DNA of 64,000 bases. It comes from Erigeron canadensis. Taxonomy: Eukaryota; Streptophyta; Magnoliopsida; Asterales; Asteraceae. A program made the position numbers and the translations under genes. Below, piece by piece: positions 11,015 to 24,397 of the stretch (the first letter of the stretch is position 1; each line of letters opens with the position of its first letter). The notes beneath the pieces are model-generated. The model ran no database searches, was not told where the DNA came from, and saw nothing but the letters and a program-made list of their open reading frames with translations. The DNA lies in NCBI RefSeq assembly GCF_010389155.1, contig NC_057762.1, positions 11,023,513 to 11,087,512 on the forward strand, written 5' to 3'.

Positions 11015-11785
11015 ATCAAAGATTTATAAAGGTAAATGAAGATTTTTAAGAGATAGAGGTTGCTCTATTAATTTTCATTCAATTCCACATTAACTTTTTT
11101 TTACAATGAGAAATACAACCATTATTTATAGCCACATAAACTATCTCGTAGGACTTAACGAAATACAATAATAAAATAAATAAAAGTTGTCATGGGCAAA
11201 GTACAACCACTAATTTATTAGCCAATAGAAAATGGAGAGGCAAAGCTTCTAGAAAGATTATTTCTGCACATGGACCCATAAACCGTTAGGATTAACATTG
11301 TCACACGTCCCTTCCTTCTTCCTGTCAACAGCTGTCATTCGTTCTTTATTGAGCCCACAAACTTGGAACTGAAACAAACTTGGTATGGGAACCGGAAACT
11401 AACATCTGGAGCGTCAACTAGAGACTGGACACTGGAGCAACCAACTGGAGACGAAACTGGTTACTGGAGTGCTTCAGTGGAGAACTTGATTCACGAATAA
11501 GTGTTACCACTGGTGGCTGAACTGTCTCAGTGAACACTTGTCTGAAATAGGCTATCTCTGGCAGAATTAGCATGGCTTGCTCAGATGGCATTATTCGTTC
11601 AGAATCTTCATTCAGTTCAGATAACCTCGTCAGCTCGGAAATGGGCTTCAAGCCTAGAATCTCTTTTTAGCTTAGAAACTCTTATCAGTTCAGAAGTTGA
11701 CTTCAGTTCAGACGACTTCTTCAGTTCAGCAGATTTACTCAGTTCACTGGTGTTAGTCAGTTCAGTGAATCTGGACATTTCCGCA
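11015..11785 (-). mobile_element. 3' LTR of Ty3/gypsy element 1
   Basis: This segment matches 30114-30764 along its whole length: both start ATTTATAAAGGTAAATGAAG and end GGACATTTCCG. Its inner edge at 11785 abuts a polypurine tract, which on the minus strand reads AAAGGGGAGAAAGA at 11799-11786. That order gives a minus-strand element with its 3' LTR here. The outer (left) edge is not certain. Confidence 0.6.
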
Positions 11786-11869
11786 TCTTTCTCCCCTTTG
11801 AAAAGGGACTTGTCCTCAAGTCCTCGAGGTACTCATCCTACAGATAAGACATCAGATCACTCACATTAA

Positions 11870-12923
11870 AAGTACTTGAAACTGACATATCTCCAGGTAA
11901 CTCAACCTTGTATGCATTATCACCATATCTCTCCAAAATTTTGAATGGTCCTTTAGCTCTGGGCATCAACTTGTTTTTCTCCTTTATGGGAATCTTTCTT
12001 TCCTCAGATGCACCCAAACTAGATCTCCTGGAGCAAAATTGGACTGTTTTCTATGCTTGTTTGCTCTTGCTTTATATTCAGCATTAGTCTTCTCAATTCT
12101 GGCCTTCACTTGCTGGTGAATCTTGATTTCTTTTGCTCTGGCCTCAACTTCAATGCTTGCTTTAGGTTCAATCGAAAGTGGAACTAAGTCAATGGGAGTC
12201 AGCAGATGGACACCATAACAAATTTCAAATAGGTTTTACTGGTAGAATAATTTGGAGCTCTTTTGAAGGCAAACTCAGCGTGAGCAAGCTTCAGATCCCA
12301 ATCTTTCAGTGTCTTCTTCACCAGTGTTCTCAACAGCATACCAATTGTACAATTAGTGAGTTCAGTATGTCCATCAGTTTGACGATGATGAGACGTATTG
12401 AACATCAATCTGGTACCCATCAATCTCCATAAGGTCTTCCAGAAATAACTTAGAAACTTCACATCTCTATCTGAAACAATTGTTTTTGCCACTGCTGAAG
12501 CATCATTTGTAGTATTGCAAGGAATAAAATGAGCCATTTTCGAAAAGTGATCAACGACCACCATTATTGAATCTTTTCCTCTGGGAGTTTTGGGCAGTGC
12601 AACAATAAAATCCATACTAAGATCTTCTATGGATGACTTGGAACTGGAAGAAAAGTATACAAACCCTTGTGAAAAGTTGCCTCCGCCTGGTGACAAGTTC
12701 GACAGTGACTGATGATGTTCTGGACATCCTTCGGTAAACTTGGCCAGTAGAAGTGTTTAGTGAGGATTTCTCCAGTTTTGTTAATGCCAAAATGGCCAGC
12801 TAAACCTCCTCCATGTGTTTCCCTTATCAGCAAATCTCTAATAGAACCCCTTGGAATACACAACTTTCCACTCTTAAATAAGAAACCATCTTTGTGAGTC
12901 CGTGCACAAGATGTAAGGCAAAT
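11870..12923 (-). pseudogene. Integrase region of gypsy element 1
   Basis: Minus-strand frames give, in order, an HHCC zinc finger (12870-12690: GGGLAGHFGINKT, then HCRTCHQA), the DDE core (about 12640-12240: [27 protein letters not shown]) and a C-terminal domain with GDLVWVHLRKERFP (about 12020). The last motif is typical of the chromovirus-like branch of Ty3/gypsy. About 20 residues expected between AVAKT and IVSDRD are missing, and there are several frameshifts and stops, so the enzyme is dead. No chromodomain was seen. The N-terminal side is cut by a solo LTR at about 12924. Confidence 0.75.
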
Positions 12924-13792
12924 ATAACAAGATATGACAAGTATATCAAGTAACCCGACTGACAAGTAATTCTGATCTAGAGAAAGACTAGTTCAGAATT
13001 ACGATCCAGATTTGGATATGAACACAAAGTAAATAAGAGAACAAGTGCTTGAGCTATATAAATAATATGTATAATCAAGTATTATGGCTAGGAGTCGAGG
13101 TGTATTTTTAATGTATTTATTCATTAATATAAACAAAATACAAAGGTTGTTGCGAAACAAAGATAATCACTCTTGGGAAAATATCTAAACAACCTTAAAA
13201 TACAAATGATCTAAACAACTAGGAAATACTCGTAAGTTTACTTAGAGTATATCTCACAAGTTGTGAGAAGCCTTGTATTTATAGGCAAAGTCCATGATGA
13301 CGTGGACTTAGCCGTACAATACATGGCTGGGACATGTTTAAGGAAATAAACAATATTCCTTAAATCTTGTGTTTTAAGGTTAAGTGTGAAAATTATTTGA
13401 TGTGACATTTCACACTTTATTTCCAACCATTTGACTTAACCAAAAAACTTTCCAGAGACAATGTTATTGTCTGGATAAAGTATGGTAAAGCAAAAAGACT
13501 TCCTAGTAATCAGTGCAAAGTAGTGTAAGTACTTTACACTGAGCAGCTTCAGATCTTCAATCAGATTGAATCTTCTCAGAGCTCTGCTTCTCAGAAGATT
13601 CTCTTCTTCAGTCTTCAGTCTTCAGTCTTCGACTTCAGAATGAATGTCTTCAGATTTGGCTGATCTCGATACGAGGTGAAGCGTCAAAGAACTAATTTTG
13701 AGAGAGTCATCAAAATTTCTGTACAAGTATTTTCTCCGAACTTTAGATATTTATGAACAAATTATACTTTGTCGATTTTCGACTTAACAAAA
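12924..13792 (-). mobile_element. Probable solo LTR inserted in gypsy 1 pol
   Basis: About 870 bp interrupt the gypsy pol between the RNase H side (ENFDRLTEAN, KGPF) and the HKDGFLF start of the integrase zinc finger. On the minus strand the insert begins TGTTAAGTCG. A possible 5-bp duplication is AAATG at the right and AAATA at the left. A minus-strand TATAAATAC at about 13283-13275 fits an LTR promoter. It has no coding region. The edge at 12924 rests on the imperfect duplication and may be off by some 20 bp. Confidence 0.5.
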
Positions 13793-13799
13793 TGGTCCT

Positions 13800-14990
13800 T
13801 TCTAGTTAGCTTCAGTGAGACGATCAAAATTTTCTGGGCCAGCAGCATACAATTCTTTAATGAAAGAAAATCCAATGACTTTTGCTTCCAGAATTGATAA
13901 TAATGAATATCTTCTAGAAATTTCATCAACAACAACATTTGCTACTCCAGCTTTATGTTTAGAGACAGAAGAATAAGACTACAAAAATTCCACCCATTTT
14001 GCATGTCTGGCATTAAGCTTTTGTTGACCATTAATGAACTTCAGTGCTTCATGGTCAGAAAATAAGACAAACTGCTCTGGCTTCAGATAATGTGTCCAGT
14101 GAGTGATAGCACGAATGATGGCATAAAGTTCTTTGTCATAAGTGCTATACTTCAATTTTGAGCCATTAAGTTTCTCACTGAAATATGAAACTGGACGCCC
14201 TGCTTGTACCAAAACTGCACCATTACCTACTCCACTGGCGTCACATTTTAATTCAAACAACTGATCAAAACCTGGCAAACATAGTACTGGAGTTGAACTG
14301 AGTTTTTCCTTCAGTGACTTAAATGCTAACTGGGTTGAACTTGGCTAGTCAAACACACCTTTCTTCTAGCAATCATTGATTGGAGCCACAACTGTAAAGA
14401 ATTTCTTGATAAATCTTCTATAAAAAGATGTCAGTCCATGAAAACTTCTTACTTCAGTGATTGTAGTAGGAACTGGCCATGATCTGATTGGTTCTACTTT
14501 GGAAGGGTCTATGGAAATAGCTTCTTTTGACACCACATAACCAAGAAATATTACACTCTCCACCATAAAATCACATTTTTCCAATTTACCATACAACTGG
14601 TGTCTTCTCAGTAAATCAAACACACTTCTTAAATGGTTTACATGTTCAGCTTCAGTTTTTGAATATACATGAATATCATCAAAATAAACAACAAACTGAC
14701 CAATAAGTGGCTTGAGGACTTCATTCATTAGTCTCATGAAAGTACTGGGAGCATTAGATAAGCTAAAAGACATTACTAACCATTCATAAAGGCCTCCTTT
14801 AATTTTGAAAACAGTCTTCCACTCATCTCCATCTCTCATTCGAATCTGGTGATAACCACTTCTGAGATCAACTTTGAAAAACACAATGGAACCATGTAAC
14901 TCATCAAGCATATATATACTTAATAGTTATATTATTTATGGCTCTACTATCAACAAACATTCTCATCGAACCATCTTTCTTTGGGACCAG
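13800..14990 (-). pseudogene. Reverse transcriptase and RNase H of gypsy element 1
   Basis: The minus strand encodes [15 protein letters not shown] and [15 protein letters not shown] (about 14990-14915), then [15 protein letters not shown], the catalytic YFDDI motif (about 14690) and FLGYVVS. After a break comes RNase H (14278-13979), with ELKCDASG, YDKELYA and LFSDHEAL supplying the acidic residues, then a linker to ENFDRLTEAN. Catalytic residues remain, but stops and frameshifts at about 14900, 14366 and 13978 split the frame. Domain order PR-RT-RH-IN is that of Ty3/gypsy. Confidence 0.85.
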
Positions 14991-15051
14991 GAGAGCTGGA
15001 ACTGAACAAGGGCTCATAGTGCTCTCACACAACCTTTAGCAATCAACTCAT

Positions 15052-16216
15052 CTACCTGCCTTTTACAATTGCTTCAGTTGGTGAGCATCTGTAAGCAGCT
15101 TTGTTAGGAAGAACTGACCCTGGAACCAAGTCAATCTGGTGTTCAATACCTGTTACTGGTGGCAAACCTTCAGGTAGGTCTTCAGGGAAAACATCAGTGA
15201 ACTCCTTCAGTAGAGACTTCAGGAGACTGGAGACTCTAGTGAACTCATTTTCCTCAGTATGTTCTAGCACCAGTAACATCATGACTGAAGTACCTCCAGT
15301 GAGTTCTTCTTCAACTTCAGTTTGGGACATAAACAAAGACTTGTTGGGCGGGTCTTTCTTGTTTACTTTCAGTAACTCATTGGATTTCAGAGAAGTCAAA
15401 GTGACCTTCTTCCCACTTACAAATAATGAATAAGAATTTGCACGACCATTATGAAATACATAATTATCAAATAACCAAGGTCTGCCCAGTAAAATATGAC
15501 AAGCATCCATAGGGACAACATCACAAACAATTTTATCTTCATAAACAGATCCAATGGAAAAAGGAATATTAACTTGTCGGTTAACTTTTACCTTAGATCC
15601 TTCACTGAGCCATTGTAATTTGTATGGACGAGGATGTTTTGTGGTAGGCAACTCCAGTTTCTCTACCATATAAGCTGAGGCAGTATTAGCACAACTTTCA
15701 CCATCAATGATCAGATCACACACTTTGCCTTTTACAGTACATCTGGAATGGAAGATATTCTCTCTCTGGCAACATCAGTTACAACTTCATCAGCATGCAT
15801 CACTCTTTTCACGACCAGCATTTCTCCAACATCTACACCAATATATGTTTCTTCACTTTCATCATCATCGTATACTGGTTCACCTTCTTCAGTATCGACA
15901 TATGGCAAGCTCTCAATTTCTTTAGCAGTAAGCGCTCGCTGGTTGGGGCATTATGCCTGGAAGTGACCAAAACCATGACACTTAAAATATTTCTTCCCAA
16001 CTGACTCTTTTGATCCTTCAGTTTCTTTCTCCTTGCCTTTGAAGGACTGTTGACCAGCTGCATTGGGCTTCAGAACTGGTTGACTTGATTATGATGAAAC
16101 CTTAGTGAAAGGTTTGTACTGGACTTTCTTTTTCAGTTGCTTCTCAATCTGGGGAGTCAATTTGCAAGCACCTTCATACGTCTAGATGGCTTGCAACTCT
16201 ATCTTTTCTGAAATTG
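15052..16216 (-). pseudogene. Gag C-terminus and protease of gypsy element 1
   Basis: The minus strand encodes a zinc-knuckle remnant (CHGFGHFQA near 15960), a linker, and an aspartic protease-like domain with CDLIIDGESCAN, ILLGRPWLFD and a downstream PPVTGIEHQIDLVPGS that leads into reverse transcriptase. In the protease the usual D-[ST]-G core appears as IDGESC, the form common in plant gypsy (RVP_2) domains. The gag N-terminus is missing: coding sequence runs to ATISEK at about 16216 and is then cut by the LTR starting at 16222. Beyond that LTR the sequence goes straight into the other LTR copy, so PBS and most of gag were deleted. Confidence 0.75.
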
Positions 16217-17967
16217 TAGCATGTAACACCCCGAATTTCGCAGTAGCATTTTACTACTAAAAGTAATATCTATCAAATGAGTAAATGTTGAATTACTTAA
16301 AAAGCCGCATAAATCAAATGTCGGGCCTAGTGTTTAATCGCCGTTTACTAAAAGGACTAAAAGTGAAAAATAATTATAAAGTGGGGAGGTTAAGTGAAAA
16401 AATTAAAATAAAATCCATGTATATAATATGATACATGATCATTAAATGAAAAAAAATAAAGAAAGTAAGTCGGCCGAGAAGAAAGAGAACGAGAAAAAGG
16501 AGCTGGCCGGAAAGAAAAGAGAAAAAGAAGAGAAGGAAAAGCGGGTTCCAAGCCAAACCAAATATGCCAAATCATTCCTAATCATTTATAGGCTTTGATT
16601 AACATCATTTTAAGGTATTATTTTCTAGTTTTTTAGTTTGATTAATAGTTATATAAAAATATATTAGGTCAACAAATGTGGCTGTATGAGTCCATATTAA
16701 TTTCTTAGTATCCGGGCTAAGTTATGAAGCATATACTAAAATTTGGTAAAACTTGGAGATAGTTTTTGTGTCACCTTATGTGTCATAAAATGTTCAAGTA
16801 AAATTCTGATTTTGTAAAGTAATGATTAAATAATGATAAGTAAATAAATAATTGACTTGGAAAGTATTGGACAAAGAAAAATTAGAAAAGACGATATGTC
16901 TCAATATTGATGATTTATATGGATTTGGTTAATAAGTAACAAAGAATTTCGAGGAATACAAATCTATGTTGTAGCAGGACCACCAGTGAGTATATAAGAT
17001 TTAAACTGACAAGTTGATCATATGAGGGCAGATTACATATGCGTAAGAGATCTCATATGATCAATATAGTTATATAATGCCGTATTTGTTTAGCTGTTTC
17101 AATCGTAGAAAATATGTGTTGAAACGCAGTTATTAATTAAACTATAAATGATTGAGCAGTAACATTGAATTATATGGAACTCGTTTATCTATGTGTGATC
17201 GATTCCATGTAAAGGTGTAGTGCTACTGATATAGTAGAAGTTGATATGCAGTCTTTTTTAGTTATGTGATATGGGTTTTGTTAAAGTTATGAAGATAAAT
17301 AAGTTGTGGTAATGAAATTGCTATTTTGATAAGATTATGGTAATTAGTATGGTAATAGAGAAGTTAGTAGCAAAATTTGTTGTTATCAATGTGATGAGTA
17401 GAATCCTTATTGTAGTTGTAAGTTTTAGGTAATAATTAAGCAGCTTGAAGATTAATAGTTAGTATTTGCAGTTAACCATTTGTTATTAGCCTTAGATAAT
17501 GATCATGCCAAAGGAAGAATCTAGGTCGTTGATGTTATATATTGAGGTATGATTATAACGCTGAATTGACTTATTTGTGAGCTAGAACGCTAAGTAGGCT
17601 AGATTGGTGATAGCCATGTTGTTTGTTGGATTAACAATGTGTTACCTAAATGTTTTGTTGTGTAAGTCCGTATTTTATGCAACAACCACTTGTGCTTTAA
17701 TTGTTATGTGATCGTAGAATTGTGTTAGTCAAGTTGTTACGTGTATCTAGATGTTTTGTTGAGTAAGTGTGTATGTTATGTAAATATACATGCTTTTATT
17801 GAAATGTGATTGTCATGTGATTGTGAGATGTAATTCAGATATATAAGGCTAATGTGCAGATTTTGTGGATGTATGTGTATTGACGTTGTAGAAGGAAACC
17901 ATTAAAGAATAACAGTTAATCCTTTGATGCATATAGTTGTATTATTTACTTTCTTATACTTTGATAC

Positions 17968-20606
17968 TGTAACACCCGTCGTTTAAAATTATAGATTTCC
18001 AAAAACTTTCGCCTAACGGCGTCAAAGAAAGCAAATTTAAACTTTAAAAGTCTAAACCAGCAAAATTTGTTTCGTTTATTCATTAAATGGTATTACTAGC
18101 CATATCATCAAAACAAATCTAAATGGAAATCCATTGGTTGCCCAACATTAAACAACCGACATTATAGTAAATACAAATCATAAATATCTAAACATAAATC
18201 AACGTCTAATGCGGGTAGCCACTATGGGTAAACTATAGCCAGCTTCAAGATCATCTACTCATGCCTCACATCTTCTCACATCTATCTGCTCACTATTGTT
18301 GGACCTGAGGGCACAACGCATTTTAAAAGAGCAAGTGTTATCTAACGAATTAGCTAAGTAAGATAACACATAGTTTATAAAACATTTGTCTATTTAAAAC
18401 ATTATATAAAAGTCATATTAAGTCGTTAAGGCACATATCATCTCACATATATATCATAGCATCAACATCTTTCATATTAGGATGGGTCATCCTAAATGTA
18501 CCTAGTCATCTTTTGCATCTCCACATATCACATCTAAACATCTTTATAGTTGTGACATAAGTCACGCATCTCATATAACATATGCATCTTTATAAGTGAG
18601 ACATAAGTCACACCCGACTGAATGGACAAACCTTACGGCTGTACATCATTGTCGTTAAGAAATAGCAAGCCAATCCAGGAGTAATCCGTATGTACATGAC
18701 AAGTGGGCCGGCTTAGACCTCCCGTTTTACTCTTCACATCTTTGACCATGTTGCAAGGAGCCACCCGAGCAACCACATCTACGCACCCGCCGGGCAAGGG
18801 CAGCTACGGGTTAAGCTTAACACCTTCACATCTGAATTACGAGCTCGATTTCACATCTCATATGGTTTAGGTGTTTATACTACCTAAACAAATATATCAT
18901 CTAAATTATGAGCTCGATTTCACATCTCATATGGTTTAGGTGTTTATACTACCTAAACAAATATCACATATACATCTTTACGTTTGGGCCATAAACGTGT
19001 ACGTGTCATAGCAACTTAATTAGTCTAATGAACTAGATGAACAAACCATGTAATCATGCACATTTCACATATCATCAATATATATCACAATTCAATTCAT
19101 CTTAAGACATTACATATCATTTCATAGCATATCATTACATCTCATATATTGCACGACATTTCATAGCATATCATTACATATCATCTTTCATTACATAACA
19201 TAGCTCATTACAAAATGTATTTCATAACAACTCAAGCATTTCATATCATATCATAACGTGTCATATTTATGGGGTAGCATTTCAGGCTTCAATATGCATA
19301 TACATAGCCCATATTACCTTCCGTATAATCCCGAATACCCATAAGCAAACAAGATACCATTTGGGGAATTTATTATATGAAAACTATATTTTTGTTGAAC
19401 CCTTAGCGTGTCAAAGTAGTGTATGTTACCTCGGAGAAGCATACAACAAATAATAACGTAAGTTACCGAGCTTTGCAAGTATGGTCAATAGTCATGTCTA
19501 AATACTTATATATATGACTCACAACAATTCTTGATGCATCCGAGGTTCGTTTAATACTTAAGGGTTTACATAACTTGATGGAACTCGACATTTACTCACT
19601 AAATTAACCTTTCTGGAAACTTGACATCATCATCATCTTTTAAAAGCATTACCATTAGAAAGTAGACTCTCTCACGATTTTGTAGATAGCTTATTTGTCA
19701 AAAATGGAGTTACGGTTCAAAAGTTATAGCCACTTGAAAATTCCTTCCCTATTGCGTCGCAACTACCAAGTTGCGTCGCAGCTATACGTCACTGTTTTCT
19801 AGTTGCGCCGTAGCTTAGTAGCTACGCCGCAGCTCGTCCCGATTTTGCACAAAACTCATTGTTTAACCTCCAAAACTTAACCAAACACACCCCAAACGAC
19901 CCCCAACCTTATGAATGACTTTAGTACCTCAAAATTCATCATTTTAAGACCATAATGATGCAATGAAATCATTGATTAACCCCTACTTGATTTGCGTCAT
20001 AATAACAAACATTTAAGGTTACCGAATCGATTTAAACGTATGATTTCGACATCAAACAACCCCCTATTGACTTAGACCAGCTATGAATTGAATCAAGGGA
20101 TTGAAATGACATGAAATCAATGTAATAATACCTCAAATACCTGAAGATTACAATAAGGATGCAAACTGTGGATTAAAACCTCTTCAAATCACCAATAAAC
20201 GATGAAATCAATCAAGAGAATGCTTTGGGGCTAAAAAGGGCGGCTAGGGCTTCAAGAACAAGTATAATCTCTGTGTTTTTTTAGTCTTATGTCAGGTTAA
20301 TTACCCCTTAACCTGTTTTTTAGATTAGCCCTATGTCAAAACTGGTTCCTAAGCTTCCAAACGACTCATATTAAGCTCAAAACACCTATAGGGAATACTT
20401 ACAACTCATTAAACACTTCAAGCACCTCTAAAGACATATAGTTACACCTTAAACACATTAATAGATCAATCATTAAGGCATTCAAGCCTCACACGTTTAG
20501 CACATCAAACACATCTAAGCGTTAAATCTACTAGAAACTTAACGGTCACGTAGTGTTGACTTAACGACTCAAGTCAACCGTTAATTAAAAAGTTCGGGAT
20601 GTTAGA
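17968..20606 (-). repeat. Left (3') LTR of gypsy element 2
   Basis: 2639 bp, matched nearly throughout by the right LTR, with scattered substitutions and a few indels. It carries a 69-bp tandem duplication at 18841-18968 that the right LTR lacks. Confidence 0.85.
18841..18968. repeat. 69-bp tandem duplication inside the left LTR
   Basis: GAGCTCGATTTCACATCTCA and the following bases recur at 18841 and 18910. The right LTR has only one copy (about 25277), so the duplication arose after insertion or was lost from the other LTR. Confidence 0.85.
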
Positions 20607-20625
20607 ATTACCCCCCCCCCCTTAA
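20607..20625 (-). promoter_or_regulatory. Polypurine tract of gypsy element 2
   Basis: On the minus strand a CTTAAGGGGGGG run lies next to the LTR, the place where plus-strand DNA synthesis starts. This sets the element's orientation. Confidence 0.65.
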
Positions 20626-23164
20626 GAGGATTCCGTCCTCAGAATCACTTCAGCATCAAATAGGTGAGAATAGTTCTGAATCAACTTCAACCGTTAATAT
20701 GATTCCATCTCACTATCACAAACTCAATTAACTTCCTACGAAGCTTCTTTTATTTCTAGAGAAGAATCTCAACTGGAACATCTACAATCATTTCTTAGCA
20801 CCATCACTCACATCTTCTAATGGAGTCACATTGGTTTCATCATCACGGCATATGTTCAATAACACTCATGAAAGTACTCCGGATGTCATTAGAAAGCAAT
20901 ACACAAGCACATATCATATACCTTCTAGAGTTTACCCTTTTATGAAGGTCATACATATTAGGTAAAGGAACTCCATGATTACTTCACCTATATAGAAAGT
21001 GGTAAGCTTCACCACGCGCACATAGTCATGAGTAACGAGAAAAGAAGCATTTGTATCAACTAGTCTACAATGACCCATATCACATCATTGCCCTTAAGGG
21101 TTATAAACAACTTCGTCACATAATACGTAGTCATCATATAAGTACATTTCTACTTCGGGATAACCAATTGTTGCATCTTTTCCATATAGCGTTTAGTGCT
21201 CAGGTTTGATTTGAGCACAAGTCACACATTTTTGTACACACACTATCACATCACTCTTGATATTTGGTCATCATAAAATGGGCTTTAAATCAGCAGACAC
21301 CTTTGTACCACCCAAGTGAATCTAATATCAGGACATATGGTCTTATCAACTTAGCATAGCCAAACTCATTGAACTTCTTATATAGTCTTTTATACTTTCA
21401 CTTTACATTTCATCTGTTTCGTCATTTCTTTGGTGCAATTTTTTAAATCAAACCAAGTAATCACCTCATTTCTTCAACCTTCATAAGTAGTACACACCTT
21501 ACATTCAGCGAAGACTATTCATTTAGCGGATAAGACCTTTCAACACATATCCTTAATAAGTTGCTACTATGACTCGCATGATTCATTGAACAAAGGGTCG
21601 ACTTGCCATAACCTTTGATGCATAACATACCATACTAATAGCTCACCTTTTCGACTCAAAGCATCCGCCACGACATTAGCTTTACCTGTATCGTGCTTGT
21701 TTTCACATTCATATACATCTAAGAAAGCACATATTGTAAGCTCTTATGATCAGTGAATAGAGTGCACTTAGTGCCATTTAAGTAGTGTCCCCACAACTTC
21801 AATGCAAAGACCACTTCAGTAAACTATATATCATGAATGGGGTAATTCTTCTCTTAAGGCTTCATCTGACGTAACACGTAAGCAACGACTTTGTCTCAAT
21901 GCATATGATCACAGCCCAAAAACATCTATGTCCTCGGGTAAGAATAAAACAGGAGCTTCACATAACTTCTTTTTCATACATCTTTTCCTACATGTTCAAT
22001 GTAACGGTACGGTTGTTCACCAAGAATAAGCATTCATGGACAACCTGCCTACTACGGGCTCATATCATATCAATACCTTTAGCTTCCCACACAGCTTTGT
22101 CTCTTGGTCCATGATAACGTGACTCCTCACTTCCGTTAAAGGATCATTAAATATTTACTTTGTAACAAAACATTTGGTGGCTAATCCTGGCTTTTAACCC
22201 TATCACACGTCAAAAAAATAAGATCTACTACACCTCGTATCATAATAGGTCGTAACATTTTAGGGGGCATCCAATAAAGCATGTCGCCACAGTTCATAAG
22301 CCTCCCCGAGTTGAAAATCATAATAACACTCTTTAAGCAACATAATGTTTTTCATCATGCTTAGGATGACAAGATTTTTCATTGATAAACGTAATGACTA
22401 AACGATCTAGAGAAAACTTTAGGCTTGATTACTTAAATTCATTCACATCAAAGACTTTCATCATCCACAAATGGTAGCAACATCATAAATCTATCTTATA
22501 ATAGATATACATCCGACAATCAAAAAAAATATTAACTTCTTCCTATAAGTGAGAACAAAACGGAGGGTGCGCTGGCATGGACGTAGCACTAGTCACACAT
22601 TAGTTGAAGGTTCGACCTCACGATCGAAACGAAACCAGGAACTTTATTAGAACATCTCAAAACTATGTGTAGCCTCAAATTTAGAAATATAATCTTTGCC
22701 ATTTAAAATTTTCTTAAGGGGAAACTCTTTATGTTGAGGAGCAGTCATACACAAAATTTTGTACACATATAGGATATCAACATTACCTTTACACTCATGC
22801 AATAAAAAAAGAATCTCCACCTGTAGATACTCGTCTGAATCGTTACATATCATCCTGTAGCAAAATCGAAACTAAACGAGTCGTAAGTCCAAAACAGGAC
22901 AAAGCATATGTCGCATATTATCTATGATAAGGAAAGATAATTTCAAACAAAACCTAAATGTTTTCCTTACAACCAAGCACAATTTTAACACATTTCCTAA
23001 GAAATTAGTAAGAAGATAATGAAAAAGCTTTTAGTATTAAAAACAAATATTGTCAACAATTTGCTGCTAATAAGAAAGTAACAATGATATCTCCTACAAT
23101 AATTTTGCAATAATCGAATTTAATAAAGAATATAAAAACACACATATCCTATTATCCTACTACT

Positions 23165-23214
23165 ACTAATAATAATAATAATAATAATGATGATGATGAT
23201 GATGATGACAATAA

Positions 23215-23281
<67 letters not shown>
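23165..23281. repeat. (TAA)n microsatellite with an ATG block
   Basis: Long run of AAT/TAA triplets, interrupted by a short GAT/ATG block near 23188-23208. The reverse frame gives only polyisoleucine and is not a gene. A smaller related array follows near 23380-23410. Confidence 0.95.
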
Positions 23282-23282
<1 letters not shown>

Positions 23283-23640
23283 TCAACAGGTAAGTTAAGA
23301 TTTAACATTTAACAAAGAGATATTATTAACAATCATAAGATAAGAAGAATAATAACCTTTGAAATAATAAAAAAAGTAATAATGATAATAATAATAAATA
23401 ATAACAATAAACAAATAAGAAGATAATCATTACTTACATGTATGTGTGAATTGAAGAAGGAATCAAAATGGATGAGTAGGTCGAAGTATGGAATGGCAGA
23501 AAGAAAAGGAGTCTGTGTGTTTAGGATTGTGGGCTGTGGTTGTGGCGGTATATGGATAAATGAAAAAACCCTAGATCTAATTCATTTTACATAGTGGTAT
23601 GTATAAATATAATTTTATTTAATATATATATACATATATC

Positions 23641-23812
23641 TTATCGGGTCGGATCAGGGTAGGCATGACCCGCTCCCTGCCCCGAACCCGAACTAAAAAC
23701 CCGATAGTTGCCCCGAAACCCGACCCGCGACCCGATAAGTATGCTCCGACCCGACCCAAAATTTTTGGATATCGGGTTTCCCTATCGGGTTCGGGTTTTA
23801 TTGCCATCCCTA
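23641..23812. mobile_element. GC-rich hAT-like MITE (CCCGAACCCG repeats)
   Basis: A GC-rich island in AT-rich DNA, full of CCCGACCCG and CGGGTTCGGG words. The right edge in reverse reads TAGGGATGGCAATAAAACCC, the usual end of plant hAT-like non-autonomous elements. The left edge (CAGGGTAGGCATGACCC at 23655) is a degenerate inverted copy. An 8-bp duplication was not found. Confidence 0.55.
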
Positions 23813-24380
23813 AAGCATGGTCATACGAACACGCTCGCGTCGTGATACGCTTGCAATTATGTTCCGGACCATAATTGTAAATGTATCACTTCACATACAA
23901 GTTAATTACCGCATTTGTGTATCATATTTTTTCACCAATTCCATTCACATAATCCTTATCATCTATACAACATATTATTTCCGTTGCAGTCCTTGTCATT
24001 AACCTCGCGGGTTGGACGCCATTTCACCTAATCCATCAAGTTTCCTTTCGTTCCAACCACTTCACACATAAATTACAGCGCACATTTATCAAATTCAGTT
24101 AGGTAAATAACACATCACCTCGAGGACCGTCTATCGTAGCAACAGAATAATTTAGTGACGGAGAAGCGAGAAACGGATAAATAAATGCTAAAAACATATT
24201 ATCATATCACCATTCAATCAATCATCACATAGCCTTAATCATACACTCTCACTCGTCCCAAACTCATCCTAAGGCATTTCATCTCAAAGGCTAAACATAC
24301 CTACTTAAGCCTAACTTGATCGCTATCGGTTTAAGTCCAATTCCCATGGCATACCTATAGTCATGGGTTCACTTAAACCA

Positions 24381-24397
24381 TTTCTCTGTTACCAACT
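24381..24397 (-). promoter_or_regulatory. Primer-binding site of gypsy element 2
   Basis: On the minus strand, directly beyond the LTR, the sequence reads AGTTGGTAACAGAGA. This matches the initiator-Met tRNA site TTGGTATCAGAG with one change. Confidence 0.7.

Larger units (their letters stand above)
20626..24380 (-). pseudogene. Decayed internal region of gypsy element 2
   Basis: Only fragments are readable on the minus strand. At about 21900-21655 an RNase H remnant shows VVAYVLRQMKP, EKNYPIHDI, VVFALKLWGHYLNGTKCTLF and TDHKSLQYV. At about 21250-21180 an integrase zinc-finger end shows CVTCAQIKPEH. The 'FTDHKSLQY' form of RNase H is typical of Tekay/Del-type chromoviruses. Many stops and shifts exclude function. 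Between about 22100 and 24380 no gag could be read. That part holds a (TAA)n array and a hAT-like insertion. Confidence 0.7.

Noticed and set aside
23120..23308. Minus-strand frame rich in isoleucine
   Set aside because: It is the reverse translation of a (TAA)n microsatellite.
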